Source of the DNA: Mastigamoeba balamuthi
Taxonomy: Eukaryota > Evosea > Mastigamoebida > Mastigamoebidae
Direction of reading: 5' to 3'
Assembly: GCA_902651635.1 (NCBI GenBank)
Contig: CACRSC010000015.1
Span: 569,779 to 633,778, forward strand
Length of the DNA: 64,000 nucleotides
Position numbers and translations under genes: made by a program. Below the pieces are notes generated by a model. It saw only the letters and a program-made list of their open reading frames with translations, was not told where the DNA came from and made no database searches. Shown one piece after another: positions 1 through 10,425 of the stretch; positions within the stretch are counted from its first letter, which is position 1, and every line of letters begins with the position of its first letter.

Positions 1-453
1 CGAGCTTCCCGGAAACGTGGCCTTCATGGGCGAGAGCCAACTGAGCCAGTTCTGCGGCCCCTCGGTGGCGTCGCGTGTCCACCTGGGCTTGGTGCACTTG
101 CATCTTTCCCTTTCCTGTCCATCCCTGACAGCATTCCATTTCCGCAGGACGTTTCCTCCGGAAGCAGCGGCAACATGCAGATGGACGAGGACGACCTGGT
201 GGACGAGGCCAAGACAATCAAGGAGCGCGCGGAAGCTGCACGCCAGGCAATCATGGCCAAGGACGTGACGAGGATCCACAAGGCGGACCTGCTGGCCCTG
301 GTACTGCTGTACAACCCGTCGGCGGACACGCAGTCTGGCTCGTTTGAGCACTGCCTCGAGGCCGCGTGCGCCATCCTGCACACCACGAGCAAGGAAATCA
401 TGTGGCGCAAGAACAAGAGGCCTCACTCAGAGTGTATGGTGGCAGACGACTAA
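1..453 (+). CDS. Uncharacterised protein, 3' end only
   Basis: The window opens inside a gene. The upstream exon is read from base 2 to 64 (residues ELPGNVAFMGESQ...), then a GT..AG intron at 65-147 (83 nt, with CTGACA about 20 nt before the acceptor), then exon 148-453 ending in TAA. Both exons join in phase 0, which supports the model. The last exon encodes about 100 residues with an acidic, helical stretch (MDEDDLVDEAKTIKERAEAA) and a basic tail. I recognise no domain. The 5' part lies outside the window, so neither start nor full length can be given. The exon at 148-453 alone has an internal ATG at 175, but the matching splice phase argues that it is not the true start. Confidence 0.65.
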   Translation, partial: RASRKRGLHGREPTEPVLRPLGGVACPPGLGALASFPFLSIPDSIPFPQDVSSGSSGNMQMDEDDLVDEAKTIKERAEAARQAIMAKDVTRIHKADLLALVLLYNPSADTQSGSFEHCLEAACAILHTTSKEIMWRKNKRPHSECMVADD

Positions 454-2285
454 ACCGAATGGCTGGATCGTTTTGACTGAAGTTTGAGGTGTATGGCTGG
501 TGCTTCTTTTTCCCTGTAAGCTCACGGATGAGTGCTTCTTCAGTGCTCTTGAAAAGCGGGATTTTTCACACCTATCACTCTTCAAAGAGAACATTTTCGC
601 AGAATCAAAGGCATCAACTTTGTGTCGGCCCCCTGGGGGGTCTTTTGGCTCTGTGGTTCTGTTGCAGAGGGGTATAGCACTACATTGCTTTAGCAATTAT
701 TGGCACTACATGCGATTCTAATCCGGTGTATAGATATTCCAAACCTCGGGTAATGCATTGCTAGTAGTACTACAGTACAAATCACAAACTAGCCCATCTT
801 ATTTCACAATCACTTCAATTGCTAAGAATGCCAATTGGACAGATTATCGAAATATTTTGAATAACTGAAATTCATAATATTTATACCAGAATATCTGATA
901 AAGACAAAATGTCTCTCAGAGAAACAGAGATGGGAGATATGGTTCTTGCACAACCATCCAATGGGCCCTCACTGAGGCAAGAGGTGCATTGCACAGTACG
1001 TGCACTGCAGCTGTGGAACAGCCCAACAATGGATGGATCAGTGACCAGATGGTGTTGCTTCACCTTTACCATCAAAAAGACAGAAGAGCAACAACAAAAG
1101 AAGGATAAACAAGTTCTGACCATGGTAAATTCCTTGCTCCCACACTCAGTCTCAGTCCTCCGCAAGCCCCTTCATCTTCAGGCATCACTTTTCGCTATTT
1201 ACAAGTGATTGCATGCTGTTAATGCCAAGTTTCAGACTCCTTTGTTCAAGCCTGTGTTTAAAAAGCACAGCGTGATTATGCAAGGGAAAAATCTGCAAAG
1301 AGATTAAGCAATGTATTATTTAGTAATAAGGCCACGTTCTGGCTAGAGGGACCAAAGACCAAGCATTGTCATCTTTCTGGTCATCTATTTTTAGTCAGAC
1401 AGGTTAAGTACCCCCAGAAGGTTCAGGTTTGGATGTGCTTTTCCTCACATGGGTTTGAATGGCTTCACATCTCCCAGGGGAATCTCAATTTTGATAAGAT
1501 GTGTAACAGCTATTAGAGGGCTCTTTTGCCTCAATTCATCAACTTATCAGTTTATACTTCTGAGGGCAAATCCTGCTCTAGTATGCAGTGCAGAAACAAG
1601 AAACAAGTGTCTTATGATCTTAAGAACAAGAACAAGAGCTGAACAGATAACTTTACTTAATACAGCAGCATGTGATATCACATGAGTAACATACTGAGAA
1701 GAAGATATCTGAGATCCTGATTAAGAGATATATAGCACATCTGTAGTGCTCTTTACCTGCTACCAGTTCTGGCATTTTTATCTGTTGATCTGTGTTTCCA
1801 GGTAATTGAAGGGGTTTTAGATATGAACCAGGAATTGTGTGTTTGTATGCTTTGTGTATTATCCAATTTCTCTCTGACTTATATAGTGCTAAATCTAGCT
1901 TGATCACAAGTAGCAATTTAGTGCTACATGTTTAATAAGATTGTATTATCCTTCTTTAGAAACCTTGTAGACTATCTTATAAAAATATAAAATTCTATGT
2001 TATTCTCAATCATATGAATATGGGAACCGTAGGCCTTCAATGCTCTTGATAGCATCTGCAGTCCACCTGTGGGGACATAAACGTGCCCCTCTGCACTATA
2101 CTCAACTTCAGTGAGTTCGAATTCCTTCTCTTTGCTGCCTACTTGATAAATAATATTGTTTTGTGATTCAAAACCAATAAAGCATGATAGCCATATGAAC
2201 GTAGCTGGCTTGTGAGCCACAGCGGCAGCTCATCCTTGTACCCCTTTTCCTCGCCAGCTGAGAAGATTCCTTCACCTCGCGTCAC
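454..2285. other. Gene-free spacer, AT-rich and CpG-depleted from about 690
   Basis: No ORF here has a plausible start, splice partner or family signature; the few open frames are short and low in GC, unlike the neighbours. From about 690 to 2200 the DNA is AT-rich and CpG is nearly absent, whereas the exons on both sides are packed with CpG. I see no RNA gene or clear repeat. This is the first of four such islands in the window. Confidence 0.7.
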
Positions 2286-2288
2286 AGC

Positions 2289-2312
2289 GGAAGATATACT
2301 GAGATATTTTTG
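2289..2312 (+). promoter_or_regulatory. AGATAT-type promoter motif pair upstream of SNRNP40
   Basis: Two copies of the motif (AAGATATACTG and GAGATATTTTT) lie 40-60 nt before the SNRNP40 ATG at 2352. The same core appears at similar distances before many other genes in this window, which is the only evidence for function. No TATA box or mapped transcript start is available. Confidence 0.4.
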
Positions 2313-2351
2313 TTGTGTGTTCTCGCGCGCGCGGGCTCGCCAAAGAGAGAG

Positions 2352-3504
2352 ATGCAGGTCGACGTCTACAGGGGAGCGGGCCAGCTCACCACAGCGCCGT
2401 CCGCGGCCGCCGCGCCCAAGGCCGGCGTGCAGCGCACGTCGAACCTGGCCGCGCCCACGATGCTGCTGTCGGGCGGCCACGACAGCGACGTCCACGCGCT
2501 GCGCTTCCACCCCGCCGGCGAGGTCCTCGCCACGTCCTCCTTCGACAAGACCATCTGTGCGGCCTCCCCCCGCTGGCCGTCCACAGTCCTCTGACCCCCC
2601 TCGGTGCGCTACAGGCCTGTGGAACGTCTACGGCGAGTGCGAGAACACGATGGTGCTGAGGGGCCACCAGAACGCCGTGCTCGAGGTCCAGTGGGCCCAC
2701 GACGGCAGCTCGCTCGTCTCGTGCTCGGCGGACAAGACCGTGCGCATGTGGGACACGATGACCGGCGAGCGCATCCGCAAGTTCGCCGGACACGGCGCCG
2801 TCGTCTCGGGCTGCGCCACGTCGCGCCGCGAGGCCGCGCTGTGCGCGTCGGGCTCGGACGACCGCTCGGCGAGGGTGTGGGACGCGAGGGTCGCCGGCAG
2901 GGCGATGCACGTCGCCAAGCTCGAGCACCCGTACCAGGTCACCTGCTGCTCGTTCAGCAACGACGGCCGCTCGCTCTTCACCGCCGGCGTCGACAACGAC
3001 ATCCGGGTGCGGGCTCTGCGGGCCGGGTCTCCCGGCGTTTCTGCAATTGATTTGGCTCTGATTGGGTCGCGCGGTGGGCAGATGTGGGACCTGAGGAAGG
3101 GGGAGGTGTCGATGACGCTCAAGGGCCACTCGGACACGGTCACGGGCATGTCGCTCAGCCCTGACGGCTCGTACATCCTGACCAACGCCATGGACAACCA
3201 GCTGCGCGTGTGGGACGTCCGCCCCTACGCGCCGCAGAACCGCTGCATCAAGATCATGATGGGCCACTCGCACACGTTCGAGCGCAACCTCCTGCGCTGC
3301 TCGTGGGCCCCCGACAGCAGGCGCGTCGCCGCGGGCAGCGGGGACCGCTTCGTCTACGTCTGGAACACCACGACGCGCGCGATCGAGTACAAGCTGCCCG
3401 GCCACGCCGGCGCCGTCAACGACGTGCAGTTCCACCCGCGCGAGCCCATCATCGGGTCTGCCAGCGTCGACAGAACCGTCTACCTCGGAGAGCTGTCGTA
3501 CTGA
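2352..3504 (+). CDS. SNRNP40: U5 snRNP 40 kDa WD40 protein (SNRNP40/Prp8-binding)
   Basis: This is a seven-bladed WD40 protein of the U5 snRNP, known to bind PRPF8 in the nuclear spliceosome. Exons are 2352-2556, 2615-3006 and 3082-3504; introns of 58 and 75 nt join in phase 1 and phase 0. The protein is about 339 aa (human about 357). Family-specific text is clear: CLWNVYGECEN, GVDNDIRMWDLRKGE, AMDNQLRVWDVRPYAPQNRC, NLLRCSW, GDRFVYVWNTTT, YKLPGHAG and a final blade ending GELSY. The ATG at 2352 is chosen because the N-terminal linker then leads straight into the first blade. Intron 2 is a multiple of three without a stop, so reading straight through would give a false longer ORF. The splicing factor SPF30 lies elsewhere in the window. 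Confidence 0.93.
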
Positions 3505-3665
3505 TGAGCTACCAGCAAAGCCGTTCCCGCTCACACCGGATCTGTCGGCGTGAAATAGACCCCTCCCTCGTGCATTGTCGGCCACGAGCAAGATCAGTCA
3601 GACAGAGGCAGTTGCTTTTGTGTTTTGCTGTCACCGCTACGGCGAAGTGTTGCGAGCGTGCCGGT

Positions 3666-3676
3666 GAGATATTTTG
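3666..3676 (+). promoter_or_regulatory. AGATAT-type promoter motif
   Basis: GAGATATTTTG lies about 55-60 nt before the ATG at 3729 and closely matches the motif before SNRNP40 (2301) and the CoA-binding gene (6166). Inferred from recurrence only. Confidence 0.35.
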
Positions 3677-3728
3677 ATCCCTCGGCTGAGGGGGAGCACC
3701 GAATCAAGGAGCCCCTTTGATTCGAAAA

Positions 3729-5058
3729 ATGCGGTGTCCGGTCCGCGAGTACCCGATGCTCAAATGGCTGCTGCGCTTCGTGGCCTACCAGCCCTCCTCC
3801 TTCCGCCGCTACGCCATCGTGGGCGTCGTGCTCCAAGCCGTGCGGCACTCTGAGGAGACATCATTCCCATTCGGGCCCCCGCGCAGATCGCTCTCACGGG
3901 CCTCGTCGTCAACGGCCTCGTCGGCAACATGAAGCACCCGCTCTGCCGCACAATCGTCCCCGCCGCCGGGAGCACCGCGAGCGAAGTACCTTGCCTCCCT
4001 CCCTCCCCACTCGTTCCCGGGCCCCCCCTCAGTCGTTGGCGCCGCCTGTGTGGAATCAAAATCTTCCTTTCTCTCTCCCCTGTGTGATTCCCACCGATAC
4101 CGTGTCCACAGGTCGTGCTGAAGCCCGAGTGGCTCGGCGAGGTCAAGTCGAGCGCCTACGCGCTCACGTCGCAGGCGAACGTGGTGTTCCTGACGGTGCT
4201 GTCGTGGTTCGCGCTGCTGCGCGGGGTGTTCCGCAGGATCAAGTCGTCGCTGGTCATGTTCCACGGCCTGGTGGCCATGGCCTCTGTGAGCAGCATCCTC
4301 TCGATCGTCGGCATCGTCTCCAACATCTCGTGGCTCAGGGTGCGCTGTCTGCAGCTCGGCAGGGGTGTCTGAGCGAGCGTGCTTCTCTCCCCCCCTCCCC
4401 TCCCCTCTGATCGCAGGGCTACTACCGCGCGCTGGATGTGCTGATGGCCTACGCCGATGTCGAGTGCGTGGGCAAGTACGACGACTCGACGTGGTGGTGG
4501 TCGCTCTACCTCTGCGTGCTGCTGTTCTGGATGCAGGTGGGCACCCGCTCCGCCAAGAGCCGAGCACTGAGCAGCGCTCTTGCACGCAGATCTCTTTCAA
4601 CAGCGTCATCCTGGACCTCACTCAGTCCATGAAAGGGCCGACACTACTCGGTGCGAGAGCCGCTGCGATGCAGTGCACTGACCGCTCTGGCAGACTTCAT
4701 CAACGTGGTCTACGCGAGGGTCCAGAACCTCCTGCGCTATGGCCCGAGAGGCCTCCGCTATACCGTCGGCATGCCGCGACAAGAGCGGAGCGGGCGCACC
4801 TCTGCGGTCGATCCGGCGTTGCTTGTCAGGAGGCAAGGCGAGACCCTGTTCCACGAGCTGTGCTGGTCCTCGGAGCCTGTGGCGATCCCCATGTCTCTCT
4901 CACAGTTCGAGCGGCTGCTCAGGTCGCTTCTGGGAGCGACCAACGAGGAGATCATCAGAGGGATCGTGCGCAACGACGCCGAGCCGATAAGCACCGACGC
5001 CGACATCGGGCGCCTTGTCGCCGGCGACAAGATAGAGGTCACCTTCCGCCGCAGGTAG
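3729..5058 (+). CDS. Four-helix membrane protein with a C-terminal globular domain, unrecognised
   Basis: The proposed exons are 3729-3839, 3887-3985, 4112-4339, 4417-4536, 4590-4624 and 4674-5058; all phases match, giving about 325 aa. The N-terminal two thirds carries about four hydrophobic spans (YAIVGVVLQAIALTGLVVNG; VVFLTVLSWFALLRGVF; GLVAMASVSSILSIVGIV; WWWSLYLCVLLFWMQISF), so an integral membrane protein is likely. The C-terminal part is soluble and ends in a compact segment (SLSQFERLLRSLLGATNEEI... ending KIEVTFRRR) that resembles a small ubiquitin- or PB1-like fold, but I cannot name it. The weakest joint is 4590-4674: the donor at 4625 (GTCCAT) is poor, and the 3' part could instead be a separate gene or use another splice. 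No family was recognised. Confidence 0.6.
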
Positions 5059-5235
5059 GCCAAGCACCGCGCGCGCTCGGGGGCATACGACACAGCCGTG
5101 TTGGCCAGCAGTTTTGTAAAGACTCGAGCCTAGGACTGAAACGTTAACATGACCGGCTTCACTCGGACATCGCGACTCCCGTTCTCGTTCCGGTTGCCCG
5201 GTCAGCCCTGCTGGCGGGGGTGGGCCTCTACGCGG

Positions 5236-6127
5236 CTACTGCGACGACAGCAGCAGGTCGACGGCGGCACTGAAGTCGTTGACGATGGCGTCGGGCTTGA
5301 CGGTCGGGTGCTCCTCGTCCTGCTTGCGGTACTTGCCCGTCCGCACGAGTATGCCCCTCAGGCCCGCCTTCTGCGCGCCGCCGACGTCCGTCTCGATGTC
5401 GTCGCCGATCATGACGGCGTCGGCGACGTCGTCCACGCCAGCGCCGGCGACGGCCGCCCGGAAGAAGTCGCCGCTGGGCTTGCCCGCGACGACCGACTGC
5501 TTCGACGCCGCGTACTCGAGAGCGGCTGCGATCGGCCCCGAGGCCACCTCGAGGCTGCCAGACTTGCCCTTCATGAACCTCGTCTTTGTGCCCCCGCCCA
5601 CGCGATGTCAGGCCATCGCAAGCCAGGCAGGCGTCACGCACCTTGGAGAGCGCGATGATGGGGGCAGACGGCGACCCGAGGAGCACGCCGAGAGCCTGGT
5701 TGAGGGCGCTCCACGCGAGGTCGTTCTGCATGTTGCCCACCACTACGCTGTCCGGCATGGGCGCGTCCGGGGCCCTCGGGGCGCCGGGCCGCACAGACCC
5801 GGGCAGCACCGCCTCGAAGTCGGGGGCCAGGTCCCTGTGCACCAGCAGGAGCGGGCGGCTGAGCCCCCTGGTCTTGAGGACCTGGCACGCGGCGACGGGG
5901 CAGGTGAAGAGGTCGTCCTGCGAGACTTGGAAGCCCATGCGGTCGTTGAGGTCGTGCAGGAGGGCCGCCAGCGACTGAGTGTTGCTGTTGCTGGCGAACC
6001 GCACAGAGAGGCCCGACGCCCGCAGGCGCTGCAGCGCCTCGACCGAGCCCGCGATCGCGTGGTCTCCCTCGCGCAGCACACCCTCGATGTCGACCACCAC
6101 GCCTTTCACTGCACGCCCGTTGAGCAT
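5236..6127 (-). CDS. HAD-superfamily phosphatase, HDHD2/LHPP-like
   Basis: Two exons on the minus strand (6127-5642 and 5583-5236) flank a 58-nt phase-0 intron, encoding about 277 aa (human HDHD2 is 259). Motif I is VVVDIEGVL, with the nucleophilic Asp; the second acidic position is Glu rather than the usual Asp, and HDHD2 is also non-canonical there. Motif II is in FASNSN, the Lys region is VAGKPSGDFF, and motif IV is VMIGDDIETDVGGAQKAGL followed by GILVRTGKY, which is typical of this C2-capped NagD-like branch. The substrate is unknown; relatives dephosphorylate small phosphoesters or phospho-amino acids. The start at 6127 (MLNGRAVKG) is the first ATG before motif I; an upstream GTG-initiated frame is unlikely. 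It is divergent from the CoA-binding gene with an 88-bp gap. Confidence 0.85.
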
Positions 6128-6215
6128 CCTGATGGGTTTTTGGATAAGGCATATCTCCACGTCACGATATTTTTGCTACAACAAAGTCGGACGTCAGTCG
6201 AAGCGTTTGCAAGCG
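6128..6215. promoter_or_regulatory. Compact divergent promoter
   Basis: Only 88 bp separate the HAD phosphatase start (minus) from the CoA-binding gene start (plus). The gap holds CATATCTCC at about 6150 and ACGATATTTTTGC at about 6164, that is, one AGATAT-type motif readable toward each gene. A single regulatory region probably serves both. Confidence 0.45.
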
Positions 6216-6614
6216 ATGTCTCAGCTGCCCGAGGAGCTCGCGGGGGTCAAGAACTGGGTCGTCGTCGGGGCGTCCGAGGACCCCTCCAAGTTCGGCAACC
6301 GCATCCTGCGCGAGCTGCAGGCGCACCGCTACAACGTGCGCGGCGTCAACCCCAAGGGCGGCTCCGTCGACGGCACCCCGTTCCTGCGCTCGCTCGCCGA
6401 GGTGCCCGAGTCCGAGCGCGCCCAGTGCGTCGTCGACGTCGTGGTGCCGCCCCGGGTCGCCGAGGGCGTCGTGCGCGAGGCCAAGTCGCTGGGGTTCAGG
6501 GCCGCGTGGCTGCAGCCCGGCAGCGAGAGCGACGCCGCCGTCGAGTGGGCCGAGCACAACTCGATCGACGTCGTGCACCACGACTGCATCATGCACCACA
6601 TGCGCCAGTGGTAG
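6216..6614 (+). CDS. CoA-binding Rossmann-fold protein (YccU/CoA_binding_2 family)
   Basis: A single exon encodes 132 aa, the usual size of this family. It begins with NWVVVGASEDPSKFGNRIL, the first beta strand and glycine loop of the CoA-binding Rossmann fold, followed by YNVRGVNPKG and VVDVVVPPR and ending with AAWLQPGSES and the HDCIM region (the YccU-type Cys near the C terminus). Family members bind CoA or a related nucleotide; the reaction is unknown. The family is mainly bacterial and archaeal, so transfer from prokaryotes is possible, although codon use and GC match the neighbours. The first ATG after the shared promoter is used. It is divergent from the HAD phosphatase. Confidence 0.88.
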   Translation: MSQLPEELAGVKNWVVVGASEDPSKFGNRILRELQAHRYNVRGVNPKGGSVDGTPFLRSLAEVPESERAQCVVDVVVPPRVAEGVVREAKSLGFRAAWLQPGSESDAAVEWAEHNSIDVVHHDCIMHHMRQW

Positions 6615-6884
6615 GAGTGGCGCCGCCCCCCCTCCCCGCCTCCCAGCCCACCTCCCGGATCCCAACAAAGGCGCGGATGCACCGGGAAATGCTGTTGCTG
6701 GCGAAGTTACGTTGGGGGTGGACGAAATGACCCCAAAGCGTCCAGCGAGGTTCGGGATTGTTCAGGGCGATGCATTGGTTGCATTTCCTTCTGTGACGTC
6801 GGTGCCCACACGAATCACCTCGGCGACGAAATCCGACGCCCCAGTTTTTATTGAAAGCAGCAGCAAGCTACCTCACAGCCCCAA

Positions 6885-7149
6885 ATGGAGACCTTCGTGA
6901 GCGAGCAGGAGTACATCGAGTCTGCGCAGCCCCTCGGTGAGCTAGCAGCCCCCACCCCTCCCAACGCTGCCGGTGGCCGCTGCTGACCCCGCTGCAGACA
7001 CGGCCGTGGCGTCCATGCCCGAGCTCTGCTGCTGCAACAGCGCCGGCCCGGCGCTGGCCCGCGAGGTGGCCCCCGAGGACCGGGAGGAGCACCTCGAGTT
7101 CTTCACCGAGGACCAGACCGAGTGCGCCAAGCCCGTGCTTCCCCAGTGA
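6885..7149 (+). CDS. Small acidic protein with a CCC motif, 67 aa
   Basis: Two exons, 6885-6936 and 6998-7149, join in phase 1 across a 61-nt intron with a good donor (GTGAGC), a TGCTGACC branch-like site and a CAG acceptor. The product is METFVSEQEYIESAQPLD then AVASMPELCCCNSAGP and an acidic tail ending KPVLPQ. A triple Cys and many Glu are the only features. It has no signal peptide or membrane span. The perfect phase match and typical intron argue that the gene is real, but I recognise no family. It sits 102 bp beyond the converging end of the F-box gene. Confidence 0.6.
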
Positions 7150-7250
7150 GAACAGGGCCTCTGGCAATCTGCCACCCGACTGTACAGATGACCCCCCGCC
7201 GTAACAATCGAAACAAATTTGTTCGGCTCTGTCCACTTCGGTGTTTGTTT

Positions 7251-8408
7251 CTATTGCAAGAAGGGATGTTGTAGCAGCGCACGGGGAGTGGGCCGCTTGG
7301 TGTAGTCGGGTTCGAGGCACTGAAACACAAAGTCGCACACCTCTTGGCGTGCTCCCATTTTGAGCAACGCCTGCGAGACTCGTTCGCGAGGACTCTCGCA
7401 CGGCAGCAGGCGCATCACGGTGCCGCCCCCGACCAGCTCCGCAACAGTGATGCCCGTCTCCCACACGTGCCACGCAGAGCACACCAGAGCGCACGGCAGG
7501 AGAGGAACGGCGCCTGCCAACGACACCATCTCAGGCTCGTCGCGGAAGTAGCGCACGGCCTCGGGGCTGAGCCAAGGCCAGCTCGGCTCGCTGTACTGCC
7601 CGGAGATCCGCATCAACTTGTGGAAGAGGCCGCGCGTGGGCAGCACGGCGGCCTCCCCTGTCGCTCTGGAGACGAACGCGTGCGCTGCCTTGAGGCGCAG
7701 GTCCACGCTGAGCCCGCGGTCCGACAGCCACGACGACGCGCGCAGCGCAGCACGCGAGACGGCTGCTGCCGTGGCCTCTGTGGGGAGCTTGTTGCAGACC
7801 GCGTACTCGTCGCCCAGCTTCAGGGTGGCGATGGTGATTGTCGTCGTCCCCTCGTTCCGGTGAAGCAGGCGCCCGTCCCGGTTCCACTTGGCATGCACTC
7901 CCACGACCGTCACGAGCCCCGGGCACTGCGAGGGCGACCGTGAGTCGTCCCGCAGGCGGAGGGAGGGAGTAGGTGTGCCGACCTGGTGGCGTCCTGCCTC
8001 GAGCAGCGCGGTGGCTTGGTCGACGAGGGCGTCGTGGAGGGCGAGGGTCGCCGGGTGGTCGGTGCGCACTGTGATGTCCTTGAGGACCACACGGCGCCCC
8101 TCGCCGCCGGCCTCGTACCCGAGCCTCACCGACAACGCCTCGAGGGGGTCGAGGGCGTCGAGCCTGTACAGAGACGCGATGCCCGGGGCGCACGACGCCA
8201 GCGAGACGCAGAACCGGCGGCGCGGGTCGCGGTTGGCGACGGCGCGCAGGAACCGGCAGGCGCAGCCGGCGGCCAGGAGGTCGCGGGCCCCCAGGTGCGG
8301 CAGGACGTGCTGGTGGATGATGTCGGCGCCAAGGACCTGCGGAAAGGGAAAGGGGGAAGATCAGTGCTGTGGGCAAGAGCGGACCAGCCGACCAACCTCC
8401 AGGGCCAT
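7251..8408 (-). CDS. F-box protein with a degenerate protein-kinase domain
   Basis: Three exons (8408-8397, 8336-7983, 7925-7251) with introns of 60 and 57 nt, all phase 0, encode about 346 aa. Residues about 5-50 form an F-box: LGADIIHQHVLPHLGARDLL followed by AAGCACRFLRAV, expected to bind SKP1 in an SCF ubiquitin ligase. The C-terminal half resembles a kinase C-lobe: WLSPEAVRYF matches the APE region, WHVWETGITVAELVGGG matches the DxWxxG helix, and CLEPDYTKRPTPRALLQHPF is a clear subdomain XI. I find no VAIK, HRD or DFG, so it should be catalytically dead. The role of the pseudokinase lobe, perhaps substrate binding, is inference. The 12-nt first coding exon (MALE) is supported by a phase-0 joint and the first ATG. 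Confidence 0.75.
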
Positions 8409-8686
8409 TTTCCGGTGATTCGCCCCCCAAGATTCGGGTGCGAGGACGAAGGAATCAGACACCGACTGCGGCTCTTGGGCCTCGTTTCTCGGGGCTGGAA
8501 CCCGCACGCAATGCAGGCATGAACCGCGTGTCGTACTGTCAGGCGGATGCTCCGATCGAAGATCGGATATCGCAGGCATCGACGTCACCAACCAGGTTCG
8601 GTGACGCGAGGGGGTACCCGGACTGTGGGATTAAAAACGCTCACTTACTCGCCACCACTTCTCCATTTGCAGCGTCCCGCCTCGAC
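8409..8686. promoter_or_regulatory. Divergent promoter region, F-box gene / SR-rich gene
   Basis: This is a 278-bp non-coding gap between divergent starts. It contains GATCGGATATCGC around 8571, an AGATAT-type palindromic core like those in other divergent gaps here. Nothing else is recognisable. Confidence 0.35.
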
Positions 8687-10347
8687 ATGGAGAGCATCCC
8701 CTCAGCACCCGCGCAGGCCGCAGGGGTCTGCGGCACCCCCCAGCCTGCCTGCCCCGACGCGGCCGCAGACGCCGCGCCGGGCAGCGCGGTCTGCCCCGAG
8801 ATGCCTGCCGAGCTGCCTCTCTCGGGGTGCCCGAGCCCCCGCACGACGCCCACCAGGAGGTCGAGGTCCAGGACCCGCAGCTCCTCTCCCCGCGGGAGGT
8901 CCAGGTCCAGGTCGAGGTCCTCGCGGTCGCGCAGCCCCCCGGCAGGGCTGCAATCGCGCTCCCGCTCCCCCCGCGCCTCCATCCCGAGGGCCGAGAGGGC
9001 GCCGAGCTTCGGGCCGCGCTCGGGGCCAGGGGCGGGCTGCGGCGGACAGGGCAGCGCGGCTGAGGGCCTCGTAGGGTCGGCAGTCGCTGTGGCAGAGCTC
9101 ACAGGGCATCCCTTCCCGGCCATCTCGCCTCCGGGTAGGCGCCAGGGGGGCTTCTCTCTGAGGGCTCATGCTGTTCTGAGCAGGAGTGGTCGTGTACTCT
9201 GTGCTGAGCGCCATGTGGGAGGACAGGGCGATACAGCTGCTGGAGCAGGTCGTGCACGAGCGCCAGAAGCTGCTGTTCGCAATGACCGAGCACGAGAAGA
9301 GCCAGGTCCAGACGGACCTGGGCACCGCCGTGTTGCGTTTCCATGGCTCGTGTGCGGCACTGCAGAGGGGCTTCGAGCACATCAACTTCTCGGCCCTGAG
9401 GTTGGCGCGTGTGCACACATCCGGATGTGCCGTGCCGTGCCGCTCATTGCAGCCTTGTCCCTGGGCAGGAGGTCCGTGCTGAGCCACAAGTCCAGCGAGT
9501 CGTTCTCTGCGCACCTCTGCCGCAAGCTGCAGTGCAGGCGCATCTGCTCCGCTGCCACAGACGCCGACGTGTGCGGGCTGATGGGTGAGCTCTATCTGCT
9601 CGCCGTGGGGGCCGGGAAGGAGAAGCAGATCGCCGGGTGGGCTCTCGAGGCCCTGTGGTTCGCGTTCGCCATCCACTGCATCTCGCTCGAGGGACAGCTG
9701 TACTGGGGGGTCGACGTCGGGTGCGTCAAGGAGTCGCTGGCCATCGCACAGCGGCCTGTCTCGGCCCTCTCGGTGGTGCCGCCCGACTGGAGCAAGCGGG
9801 ACGCGATGGGGGAGCTAGCTGCTAGCGTACGAGACCGCATCGTGGCCCTCCGCGGGGGGAGCGTGAGCGCCGCATTCGACAGGGCTTTGCAGGTAATTGC
9901 GTGTGACCCCGTGAGATTATTCAGTTGATTTCAGTGTCACGGGCCCGAGGACACGGAGAATTGCTCGTATGCCCAGTTCGGCGGTGCAGTTCTGGACGTG
10001 GTTGTGTGCCGCGAGATCGCCCTGCTCCACCTGCGGTACGAACTCGCATTTTGTACGTGGTGATTCGACTAACCGGACCCGTAAGGCATCGTGTAAGAGA
10101 CGTTCAGCTGCAGAAGCCCGTTTCTGCAGCGTTGATGAGGAAGCTGGATCTGTTCTCTATCCTCCCTCCGGGGAGTCGTAAGGCTACGGACTGGGTGTTG
10201 TCCACAGCCCTCGAGGCTGTGGTCGGCTCTCTGCACGCTTCCGGAAGACGGGACCATCTGGAGCTGGGGTCGGACATCTGCAAGCTCTTCGTTCTGGCCT
10301 GCGAAGAGCTCGACTCGAGCCTCTTCCGCATTCACCACAAACGCTGA
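8687..10347 (+). CDS. Protein with an N-terminal RS-rich region and an unrecognised globular domain
   Basis: Five exons fit with matching phases: 8687-9134, 9184-9400, 9469-9892, 9935-10052, 10130-10347 (introns 49, 68, 42 and 77 nt), giving about 474 aa. Residues about 55-115 are rich in Arg-Ser dipeptides (TRRSRSRTRSSSPRGRSRSR), typical of nuclear SR proteins bound by SR kinases. The remaining ~350 residues are a helical, globular region (VVYSVLSAMWEDRAIQLLEQ; GELYLLAVGAG; WALEALWFAFAIHCISLEG) that matches no family I know. No RRM is visible, so it is not a classical SR splicing factor; a nuclear or splicing-linked role is inference from the RS region alone. Exon 4 ends at the strong donor GTACGT and joins the next exon only via the acceptor at 10129. 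Confidence 0.7.
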
Positions 10348-10425
10348 CACACACAATACGCTCGAACAATGATCTGTTGCACCAGCACATTGGCCTCGTG
10401 AATCGCGGAAAAATTGTGGTCTGGT

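Noticed and set aside
2386-3591. 401-codon minus-strand frame over SNRNP40
   Set aside because: A composition artefact of GC-rich codons; the plus strand is an unambiguous WD40 protein.
4651-5058. Separate gene starting at 4651
   Set aside because: Its proposed start is GTG and the preceding exons join to it with matching phase; kept as one gene with a note of doubt.
5228-6160. Non-ATG (GTG) start for the HAD phosphatase
   Set aside because: An ATG at 6127 precedes motif I and leaves the divergent promoter free.
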